Source of the DNA: Marinoscillum sp049115815
GTDB lineage: Bacteria; Bacteroidota; Bacteroidia; Cytophagales; Cyclobacteriaceae
NCBI GenBank assembly: GCA_049115815.1
Contig: JAGDZO010000012.1
Location: 15,074-79,073, forward strand
Length of the DNA stretch: 64,000 nt
Reading direction: 5' to 3'
Shown here: positions 45,008 through 53,000 of the stretch, one piece after another
Layout of the letters: the number at the start of each line of letters is the position of its first letter
How positions within the stretch are numbered: position 1 is the first letter of the stretch
Translations under genes and position numbers: made by a program
Notes under the pieces: model-generated
Databases searched by the model: none
What the model saw: only the letters and a program-made list of their open reading frames with translations
Told to the model about the DNA's origin: nothing

Positions 45008-45860
45008 GCCAAAGCCATATAAAGTAACCATTCAAACAACAACTTGACAGCAGGTTCAACTTCATGGTATGATCAAAATCTGCATTCGCTTGATCTTTTC
45101 GAGTCTTCCAATACCACACAAAAAAATAAACCAATACTGGCAGCAATGCTAACTGGAAAATCATCGCCTCTGCTGCAGTAAAATAGGTCAAATAATACCA
45201 TACAAACATGGAAACCGATAGCCCAAAAAAGGCTGCCGTAAAATGAAATGTGCCGAGCACTCCTAGTAACAAGCTAATGGTACGGTCTCCGCGTCTTTTG
45301 TCTTCAGAGTGTTGGTAGACTTGTGTCATGGGATATGAACCAAACAAAAGCATGGTACTGAGAATTCCACCAAACTGGATTTTGGTATTGAGGACACTCG
45401 AAAACTCTCCTCCAGACACACCCAACACCACCATCAAAAAAGTAAAATATCCTTGGAATAACCCAGCTGCCAACCAGCCCAGGAAAGGCATTTTCTTTAG
45501 TCTGACAGACGGGTGACTATAAGCCTTGGAAACCAAACCATAGATGAACAGCATCAAGCTAAATTGCCATGAGATGTACAAGCCCAAACTCAAAGCAAGC
45601 CCATCAAATATTAATGAAACCACATGAAGCTCTTTGCTTACTGCTGGAGGATTTTTCAATCCGCCAATACTCTCTTCGTCTTTATCAAAATAGCTATTGT
45701 ACCCGTTGCTAGCTGGGTAAAGGAGCAGGTGCAGAATAACGAAGATGAGCCAAAATTCTATACTGATCGATGCATCGGCCATAGCCACTGCAAAGAAGAA
45801 TACTGGCGCTAAGAAAAACGAAAAGGGAATTCTCAGGTGTAACCAAGTGGACTTTTTCAT
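45000..45860 (-). CDS. UbiA-family prenyltransferase
   Basis: About 286 residues with eight or nine membrane helices. First Asp-rich motif NSYFDKDEE (about 55-63) and second SEDKRRGDRT are the two metal-prenyl-diphosphate-binding motifs of UbiA. It should transfer a prenyl chain to an aromatic ring in the inner membrane. The ring acceptor is probably the product of the adjacent type III PKS (inference). ATG at 45860 is preferred over a start eight codons earlier. It is divergent from the PKS gene across 53 bases. Confidence 0.88.
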   Translation of the reverse strand: MKKSTWLHLRIPFSFFLAPVFFFAVAMADASISIEFWLIFVILHLLLYPASNGYNSYFDKDEESIGGLKNPPAVSKELHVVSLIFDGLALSLGLYISWQFSLMLFIYGLVSKAYSHPSVRLKKMPFLGWLAAGLFQGYFTFLMVVLGVSGGEFSSVLNTKIQFGGILSTMLLFGSYPMTQVYQHSEDKRRGDRTISLLLGVLGTFHFTAAFFGLSVSMFVWYYLTYFTAAEAMIFQLALLPVLVYFFVWYWKTRKDQANADFDHTMKLNLLSSCCLNGYFIWLWLS

Positions 45861-45913
45861 TGTTTTATCAACTTCTGCACTCAAAAGTTAGTTATCATTA
45901 CTACCATAGATTT

Positions 45914-47017
45914 ATGCCTGCATACATTTCATCCATAGGGACGGTTGTTCCGCCCACCAAAATCAATCAAGCTTCTACCGCGGAGTTTATGACGCGCCAC
46001 CTTGGGCTAGATGAGGATAGTCAAAAACTGCTCGCTATAATCTACAGAGCTAGCGGAATTCAATATCGACATTCGGTGATTTCAGATTTTGCAAGATCAG
46101 TCAAGGACTTTTCATTTTTTCCGAAAAACAACTCCCTTGAGCCATTCCCAAAGGTAGGTGACCGGATGAGATTGTATGAACAAGAAGCCATAAAGTTGTC
46201 CATGTCAGCTGTGAAAGATTGTCTTCCTCCTGGTTTTGATGTCTCGACAATCACACATCTCATTACGGTAAGTTGTACAGGCATGTATGCTCCGGGCTTA
46301 GATATTGAATTGGTGGAGCACCTTGGGCTTATATCCAATATTCAGCGCACTTCCGTCAATTTTATGGGTTGCTATGCAGCATTTAATGCTCTCAAATTGG
46401 CTAATCACATCATAAACAATGACCTGTCATCGAATGTGCTTATTGTTGCTACTGAGCTTTGTAGCATCCATATTCTCAAAAGCAATGACGAAGACAGCTT
46501 ACTTTCAAACGCTTTGTTTGGTGATGGGTCAGCTGCTGTGCTGGTGCAAGCCGAACAGAGCAAGATCGCACAACTTGAGCTCACAGCTTTCTATGCCGAC
46601 TTGGCACCTAAAGGCAAAGATGCAATGGCTTGGAAAATAGGAGATTATGGTTTCGAAATGAAGCTATCTAAAGAAGTGCCTGAGGTCATTAAGGAAGGTA
46701 TTGGCGAGCTGACGCACAAACTTTTGAGTTCGCTCCAACTAACAGTGGCTGACATTGATCAGTTTGCCATTCACCCCGGTGGAAAAAGAATTTTGGAAGT
46801 CATAGAGCAGGAACTGAGGATTTCAAAAAAACAAAATGCCCCTGCCTATGAAGTGCTTAGAGACTTTGGCAATATGTCCTCACCTACTGTATTATTTGTG
46901 TTGAAATCAATTCTAATAGGTCTCGACACAGATAATCACAAAGACAAAATTCTTTCGTTTGCATTCGGTCCAGGGCTCACGCTAGAGAGCCTCCTCCTCA
47001 CGGTAAAGCAGCCATGA
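45914..47017 (+). CDS. Type III polyketide synthase
   Basis: About 367 residues from the ATG at 45914 (MPAYISSIGTVVPP), chalcone-synthase fold. The catalytic triad is visible: Cys153 in FMGCYAAFNALKLA, His287 in FAIHPGGKR and Asn320 in GNMSSPTVLF. It condenses malonyl-CoA onto an acyl starter and cyclises the chain, usually to a resorcinol, alkylpyrone or similar ring. The starter is unknown; long-chain acyl groups are common in bacterial alkylresorcinol synthases. It overlaps the methyltransferase gene by four bases and is divergent from UbiA. Confidence 0.93.
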   Translation: MPAYISSIGTVVPPTKINQASTAEFMTRHLGLDEDSQKLLAIIYRASGIQYRHSVISDFARSVKDFSFFPKNNSLEPFPKVGDRMRLYEQEAIKLSMSAVKDCLPPGFDVSTITHLITVSCTGMYAPGLDIELVEHLGLISNIQRTSVNFMGCYAAFNALKLANHIINNDLSSNVLIVATELCSIHILKSNDEDSLLSNALFGDGSAAVLVQAEQSKIAQLELTAFYADLAPKGKDAMAWKIGDYGFEMKLSKEVPEVIKEGIGELTHKLLSSLQLTVADIDQFAIHPGGKRILEVIEQELRISKKQNAPAYEVLRDFGNMSSPTVLFVLKSILIGLDTDNHKDKILSFAFGPGLTLESLLLTVKQP

Positions 47018-47742
47018 ATCTAAAAGATAGATCTTACGAGGAAGAGATTATGGATGACTTGGAGATCTCTGGGGAAGTAGTGCCTCAGACGCTCCGTGAG
47101 CTCGACTATATCAACAGAAAACTTGGTGGAAATGAGATCAGTCTCACAGCATTTAAGAGGATCTTAAAAACACATCGAGTGAATTCATTGGTGGACTTAG
47201 GTTGTGGCGGAGCAGATATAGTCAAACAAATGGCCAAAATTGCTCGGAAGCAAAGTGCCAAGGTACAGTTCACCGCTCTGGATGCCAATCCTCATATCAT
47301 AAAATATGCCGCAAGCAACACCTCTGATTGGCCAAATATCCAATCAAAATGTGTTAACATATTTGATGAAAGTTTTCAAAAGGAGCAATATGATATCATT
47401 CATTGTTGTTTGTTTTTGCATCATTTCACCCATGGGCAGTTGGTCAAATTATTCCGACAATTTGCTCAGCAGGCTCGGGTAGCCATCATTGTCAATGACC
47501 TTCAAAGACATACTCTGGCTTACTATTCTATCAAATGGCTTACTAGATTATTCTCAAAATCTTATATGGTGAGGAATGACGCTGCTATCTCGGTAGCCAG
47601 AGGGTTTACCAAAAGAGAACTCGTGTCCATTCTGAAGGAAGCAGGAATCTCTAATTATACGCTCCGTTGGAGATGGGCTTTTAGGTGGGAGTTGGTTGTT
47701 TTAATAGAGAATGGAGAATGGATAATTGATAATGGTGGATAG
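47014..47742 (+). CDS. Class I SAM-dependent methyltransferase of the type III PKS locus
   Basis: 242 residues. SAM-binding motif I VDLGCGGADI (about 60-69), motif II ALDANPHII and post-I acidic strand, then IHCCLFLHHF. It starts on an ATGA overlap with the PKS stop, so the two proteins are made together. It probably O-methylates the polyketide product, as SrsB does in Streptomyces (inference). The last residues (NGEWIIDNGG) are encoded in a low-complexity stretch resembling intergenic repeats, so the C-terminus may be extended by repeat DNA. Confidence 0.86.
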   Translation: MNLKDRSYEEEIMDDLEISGEVVPQTLRELDYINRKLGGNEISLTAFKRILKTHRVNSLVDLGCGGADIVKQMAKIARKQSAKVQFTALDANPHIIKYAASNTSDWPNIQSKCVNIFDESFQKEQYDIIHCCLFLHHFTHGQLVKLFRQFAQQARVAIIVNDLQRHTLAYYSIKWLTRLFSKSYMVRNDAAISVARGFTKRELVSILKEAGISNYTLRWRWAFRWELVVLIENGEWIIDNGG

Positions 47743-48015
47743 GAAGAATTGCTTTTAGAATCCTATTCGGGTGACTCTGAGTAAAGGAAATTATTAACCT
47801 CCCTATTTTCCATTAAGAGTCACTCATTTAGGAGTCTCGGTATCTGCGCAGATTCTTTGGAACAAATAGGATTCTCTTCGAGAATGACTGTGGTAATTAA
47901 ATTTTCAAACTTCCGAGGTGATAAAAAATCTATAGCTTAAGAAACCCTGTCAGCGCAACCCGGTTGCCAACGAGAGTAAATTTGAAGGAAAGCAATTATT
48001 AATTACGTTATTAGC
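47743..48015. repeat. 273-bp repeat-rich intergenic region
   Basis: No gene. It holds an inverted pair GTGACTCT (47771-47778) / AGAGTCAC (47816-47823), the motif TTAGGAGTCTCGGTATC at 47828-47844 (one mismatch to 63327-63343), a 40-bp repeat at 47850-47889 (one mismatch to 49874-49913, with its own ATTCTC/GAGAAT hairpin), and a GCAAC/GTTGC dyad near 47954. Confidence 0.6.
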
Positions 48016-48426
48016 ATGGATAGCAACCTTCTTTTAGTGTTTACTTCATCTATGGTTTTATTGAGTGGTGTTAAGCTTTGGCAAAAAGGAAATGACCTTG
48101 CCGCTTCAGGTAAAACTGCCGAAGGAATTATTTTTAAAAATAATTATAAAGGCATGGGAGCGTCTAAAGGTCTCTATTTTCCTGTTGTAAGATTCTTAAC
48201 TGACGATAAAAAATGGATAACCCAAGAGTTGGGTGTCGGGCAGAATCCTCCAATGGACGAAGGCAAAAAAGTAACTGTGATTTATGATCCCGAAAACCCA
48301 ACAATCGTAGATATTAAAACAACATTTAGGCAAGTACTCCTTCCTAGAATGCTTGTGGTTTTAGGGTCATCAGGAATAATAATTGGATTGTTGTTATATA
48401 TTGAAGTGATTGAAGTTGTTTATTAA
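48016..48426 (+). CDS. DUF3592 domain membrane protein
   Basis: 136 residues with an N-terminal (about 5-22) and a C-terminal (about 111-130) membrane helix. Between them is a soluble domain, with a YFPVVRFLTDDKKWITQ and VTVIYDPENPTIVDI pattern, typical of DUF3592. Members are thought to sit in the cytoplasmic membrane; function is unknown. A REP-like element (48491-48534) lies 64 bases past its stop. Confidence 0.8.
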   Translation: MDSNLLLVFTSSMVLLSGVKLWQKGNDLAASGKTAEGIIFKNNYKGMGASKGLYFPVVRFLTDDKKWITQELGVGQNPPMDEGKKVTVIYDPENPTIVDIKTTFRQVLLPRMLVVLGSSGIIIGLLLYIEVIEVVY

Positions 48427-48490
48427 TTTGACAGAGAATAATCAACACTTTACAATTTCTGTGAGTCACAGAGTGTACTTATAGTTCTCT

Positions 48491-48534
48491 GAGTTGGAAA
48501 CTCAATGGATTAGGAATCCTCGTTACAAACGAGG
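48491..48534 (+). repeat. REP-like element, copy A
   Basis: Two hairpins: GAGTT-GGA-AACTC (48491-48503) and CCTCGTT-ACA-AACGAGG (48518-48534), separated by 14 bases. It is in the same orientation as copy C, 1.3 kb away. It has one base different from copy C within the 17-base hairpin. Confidence 0.8.
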
Positions 48535-48554
48535 ACTAGAAAAGGCTAACAATT

Positions 48555-49040
48555 CTAGAATTTCAAAACTAAACTTAGCCCATTTGTGGTCCCCTTTAAG
48601 TTTAGTTCTTTCTTATCCCAAAAAGCAGCTGTTGTTAAACCGCTGTTGTAGGTTTCAATTGCATCCTTAGCCTTTTTGTTAAAACTCTTGCTTACTGGAA
48701 TTGATAAAAGAGCTAACCCTCCACCCACAGCGGCCAAAGACCAGTTGGGCTTACCTCCGCCTATTGCGGCACCAAGCGGCCATCCAATCAGAAAACCGCC
48801 TGCTGCACCTAAGACACCAGTAACCGAATAAGTCGATTTCGCATCGGTGATCTTGCTGTATGCCGCACTATTAGATTTCATAGCTTCGACTAATTGGTTC
48901 ATGGTTAACCTCTTTTCTCCCTGAAAAAATTGGTAACCTCCAAATACCTTTTTCATTGAAATAGATTCATCAGAAATTTGTCCTGCGGAAAGTGTAATGC
49001 TGGAAATGCAAACAAGAATAAAGGCAATCGTCTTTCTCAT
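48555..49040 (-). CDS. Secreted protein with a glycine-zipper-like segment
   Basis: About 161 residues from the ATG at 49040. A signal peptide (about 1-20) is followed by an unassigned region, then a Gly/Ala-rich hydrophobic stretch (GVLGAAGGFLIGWPLGAAIGGG, split as about 86-97 and 98-107), like a glycine zipper, and KPNWSLAAVGGGLALLS. It could insert in or lie on a membrane. The family is unrecognised. It faces copy A across about 20 bases. Confidence 0.6.
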   Translation of the reverse strand: MRKTIAFILVCISSITLSAGQISDESISMKKVFGGYQFFQGEKRLTMNQLVEAMKSNSAAYSKITDAKSTYSVTGVLGAAGGFLIGWPLGAAIGGGKPNWSLAAVGGGLALLSIPVSKSFNKKAKDAIETYNSGLTTAAFWDKKELNLKGTTNGLSLVLKF

Positions 49041-49186
49041 AATAGTACTATCTAACACCAAATAGAATAAGTATGTGTAATATAAATTATCTTCTCTACA
49101 TTTTTAATTCTAACCTCAAGTTAAGAGCAAACTTTAAATAAAAAAGGGTTCTGTATTAATGTCAGCGATAGTAACCCGATTCTCGT

Positions 49187-49230
49187 CCTCGTTTGCAACG
49201 AGGATGCATAAATCATAGCATTTGAAATGC
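49187..49230 (-). repeat. REP-like element, copy B (inverted, upstream of RAYT)
   Basis: In minus orientation: a 13-base hairpin (49218-49230, GCATTT-C-AAATGC), 14 bases, then CCTCGTT-GCA-AACGAGG (49187-49203). Same spacing as copies A and C, but a different 13-base hairpin. The candidate ATG of the transposase (49227) lies inside this hairpin. Confidence 0.8.
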
Positions 49231-49820
49231 GCTCGATCATGGATTGGAAAATAATTCTGTATTATTGTGACATATCCGGTGACCGTTATCTTATATCAGA
49301 TCAAAATGCTGTCTACTTTTTGACTTTCACAGTTGTTGGTTGGATTGATGTTTTTACTCGTAAGGAATATAAAATTGATGTTGTCAATTCTCTTAACTAT
49401 TGTATCCTGAATAAAGGCTTAATTGTATACGGCTGGTGCCTAATGAGTAATCACATTCATCTTATTGCTTCGGCTAACGATGGTTTCAGAATTTCAGATA
49501 TAATTCGTGATTTCAAGAAATTCACGGCTAAGAGCATTCTTGACAAAATTCAGAAAGAACCAGAAAGTCGCCGTGAGTGGATGCTGAATCAATTTGAATA
49601 TGCTGGCCGAAATCTGAAAAGAATCAAAAAATTTAAGTTTTGGAAGGATGATAACCATGCCATTGAAATGGTGAGCCTTATGGTTGACACCAGGCTCAAC
49701 TATGTTCATGAAAATCCAGTTAAGTCAATGATTGTTGAAGAACCAGAGCATTATCTATTTTCTTCCTCAAGAGATTATGCTGGAGGAAAGGGATTGGTTG
49801 AAATAGTTTTACTGAGTTGA
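49227..49820 (+). CDS. REP-associated tyrosine transposase (RAYT, Y1_Tnp/HUH)
   Basis: 197 residues. The family opening YFLTFTVVGWIDVFTRKEY and the HUH motif SNHIHLI (His76, His78) are clear, and Tyr159 in LNYVHENPVKSM is the likely nucleophile. RAYTs cut and join single-stranded REP DNA. They are usually single-copy and do not move themselves as ordinary IS elements do. Here the gene is framed by inverted REP copies: its first ATG lies within the hairpin of copy B, and its stop codon overlaps the first hairpin of copy C. The start may be the Met at residue 1 or 5. Confidence 0.88.
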   Translation: MRSIMDWKIILYYCDISGDRYLISDQNAVYFLTFTVVGWIDVFTRKEYKIDVVNSLNYCILNKGLIVYGWCLMSNHIHLIASANDGFRISDIIRDFKKFTAKSILDKIQKEPESRREWMLNQFEYAGRNLKRIKKFKFWKDDNHAIEMVSLMVDTRLNYVHENPVKSMIVEEPEHYLFSSSRDYAGGKGLVEIVLLS

Positions 49821-49862
49821 GTTGGAAACTCAAAAGATTGGGGATCCTCGTTGCAAACGAGG
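49819..49862 (+). repeat. REP-like element, copy C (downstream of RAYT)
   Basis: GAGTT-GGA-AACTC (49819-49831), 14 bases, then CCTCGTT-GCA-AACGAGG (49846-49862). The 17-base hairpin is identical to that of copy B read in reverse. Its first base is shared with the RAYT stop codon. Confidence 0.85.
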
Positions 49863-49873
49863 ACTAGAAACGG

Positions 49874-49913
49874 AGATTCTTTGGAACCAATAGGATTCTC
49901 TTCGAGAATGACT
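49874..49913 (+). repeat. 40-bp repeat, second copy
   Basis: One mismatch in 40 to 47850-47889, same orientation, with an internal ATTCTC/GAGAAT hairpin. It abuts REP copy C. Confidence 0.75.
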
Positions 49914-49930
49914 ACAGTGCCTAAGCACTA

Positions 49931-49963
49931 AAACCTCCAAGGTTTTGGAAACCTTGGAGGTTT
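49931..49963. repeat. Perfect 15-bp-stem hairpin
   Basis: AAACCTCCAAGGTTT and its exact complement, separated by TGG. It does not sit directly at a gene end and is too long and perfect for a chance feature. It resembles a common Bacteroidota dispersed hairpin. Confidence 0.75.
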
Positions 49964-49983
49964 GGATTGGGCTTATATAAAGA

Positions 49984-50010
49984 AAGGCCTCCTCATGATG
50001 AGAAGGCCTT
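49984..50010 (-). terminator. Terminator for the giant T9SS gene
   Basis: Stem AAGGCCT / AGGCCTT with an inner CTCAT/ATGAG pair, so nearly the whole 27 bases pair. It is T-rich on the minus strand just beyond the stem. It starts 27 bases past the stop codon at 50038. Confidence 0.65.
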
Positions 50011-50037
50011 GGGTGCTGGTTGAAACCTTGCTGGCTG

Positions 50038-53000
50038 TTAGTGTCTAACTACTATCTTGTAAGAAATCTTCTTAGAAGCATCATTGGCATCCAGTACATT
50101 CAAGAAATAAACTCCATTTTGTAGGTGGCTCAGCTCTATCTCAAGCGGAGAACCCAGTTCGCTGAACTCATACATTCCCAGCTCACTTCCTGAAAGAGAA
50201 ACAAGTGTCACATATAATCCGTCTTGAATGCCTCCTGTACTAATGAATACGCGATCAGTCGTTGGGTTAGGATATACATTAAATAGATCCAATTCTAATT
50301 TAGAGAATCCAAGAGTCTCAATTCGCTCAACGGCAATACCATCTTCGGTAATAGTGGCTTCAAGCACAAACTTATCGGCACCTCCCTCGCCTATCACAAA
50401 CTCTACAAAAGAGTCGGGATCCATCGGGATACCCGGATATTCAATGTTGAAGCGGTACTTACCTTCTGGTAAGAATTCGAAGTTGAATCGTCCTTCATCG
50501 TCTGACTCTACATAAGCTACCAATTCATATACATCTTCGTCTACACGTCCACTTCTTACAAATCTCCTCATCGAACAACCCGCTTTTTTGACTTTTCTCC
50601 GTGCATCTACCCGTCCACCTGCTCCGGTCTCGTCACCAAAATCAGCTTCAATACTTCCTTCAATGATACCTGATCCATCATCCTCTGTAAGTGGTGGTGG
50701 CACAATCGTCATGGTCATCTGCTGATTAAGATCATCTTTAAAATCCAAAGTGTCAGCCTCTTCCCATAGATAGGTGTTGGCATAATAAGTAGGTAGATAT
50801 TTACTAGGATCGGCTCTGATGGCTATCAGATATTCACCTAACAAAAGATTGTTGAATACAGCACGACCATTATTGAACAGCAGACCTTCTGGGTTTTGAA
50901 TGCCATTGATTTTCGGAATACTATCAAATGGCAATCCTGGCCCTCTATTTCTCAAGGCATAAGCTGCTCCTTGTGCCAATGGGGTATTGTTCTCACCCGT
51001 AACATTGATAATCAATGTAGCTGTAGCCCAAACTTGGATCCTTCCGGTAGACAGTGTAAGATCGGGCAAAGAAGGGTTCGTTACTTCCAGATAATACGTA
51101 CCCATATTATCGAAATTAAGATTGGTCAGACGAAGATTGGAAAACTGCACACTTGTGAGCTCTTCAAATTTCTTCTCATATGTATTGTAATAGTCCACAT
51201 TCCACGAATACACGTTTCCTTGGCCAAACAATGACAATCCAAACAAATAGCTGCTCCCTTTATGAAGGGTTACGCTATCGGCAGGAAGAAGTTCGGCTTG
51301 AGGACTGTATTGATCTGAAGAGGTGAATATGGCCTCATTTGGCAAAAGATCACTAAAGACCAATATATTGTTTGACACATTTAAGCTTGTCAAAGCTGAC
51401 ATATTGGTCATATTAGGAATTGCGTCAAGCATATTGCCACTCAAATCAAGTGATTTCAATGAATCCAAGAGAGTAACTACCTGAGGAAAACCACCCTCTA
51501 ATCCCTTATCTGAAAGGTCTAAGCCTACAATACGTTCCTGCTCCACGGTGATCTCCGGTCTTGCCGAAATGGCTAGTTCATTCCATGCCTCTGTGGTATT
51601 GAGCCAGCTCGAGCCATTTGATTGAAGGTAGACCTGATTGACGTTGACAGAGTCTTTTTCGTAAGGTGTGAATTCTGCGAACACATTCTGAATGGATTGT
51701 CCATTATTAAGTTCACCCTCATCATCCTCAGCAGTCAAATAGATGTCATATCTAGATTGTCTAATGAATGATGCGCTACCGCTTTGAATGGCTGTCTGTT
51801 CAATATCCGTATACTCAAACGTGGCAATGGCTACTTGACCCTCTAGCCCTGACTCACCAAGCGCTGCAGACTTGATTTGCACGCCAGAGGGTACTGCACT
51901 TCCATTCGGCAAGATGACCATATAGCCAGTTCCTGGCTCAGACATTCGGTATGACATCTCATATTCGTCTCCTACAATAGAAGCTGATAGGTTGCTGTAA
52001 ACAGGAGCCTTAGGAGCTTCTGCAATGGTGAAAACTGCGTCTGTTGTGTCGCCTATATTGTGTTGGCTCACGATTGCTCGAATCAAGGCTTTTTCTGTCA
52101 CGGGTTGATTAACAAACCAGCTAAAAGAACTGTCTGGGTAGTTTTGCAAAGAAGTATTGCGCAAAGTGTAAGGAAAACTCGCACCACTATCCAGACTGAG
52201 TAAAAAGGCAACGCTTTCTCCAGCAAGGATTCCCTCCACTTCAAACTTCACGTTGACATTTTCCCCTTGAATCACCTTCTCTCCTCCATTTGGAGTGAGA
52301 ATGGATATACTCCGATTGACCGTGCCAATTTCAAATACCGCTGAAGTGTCAGAAATATTTTGAGTGGTATTGGCAACTATGATCCTCGCCTCTGTAGTGA
52401 TGCTGTCAGGCACAGTCCATAAAAATCGACTACTCACACTGCTCAAATCATATTGGCTACTTGTGCCCTGGCTTACAATAGCGCTAGTGGTACCTCCATC
52501 TGCACTGAGTCTTACTTCAATATTATCGGTGGTCAAGAAGTTGTTCATGCTCCATGTGATGAACTGAGATGTTCCGACCTCCCAAAACTCACCTCCAGCG
52601 GGAGCATTGATACTAACGAAAGGTGTATTGTCAATAAGCGCTTGTGAAGCCACCCATCTTGAAGTGGTATAACTCCCTCCAGAACCCATCCAAGTTGCTG
52701 CTCTATCATTGATGGATTGATCCGAGATCACAGTTCCCCCTTGATGATTGAGCTGATAGTAAGCTTCAAGGTTCTCCTCATTACCTGCAAGCTGCACTAG
52801 GTAGTTTCCTAACAGTTCATTGTCGCTCCTGGCTACACTCCATATACGTACTTCATCAATATCACCTTTGAAATGCAGGCCTGTTCCTGTTGGTTGTTTA
52901 CCTATTGTCAGGTTGACCTCAGAGGCTAAGTTTCTATTAGCCATACCCAAGGCTGATGCCACTCTTCGGCCATTTACGTAAAGTCTCGCACTATCTCCTT

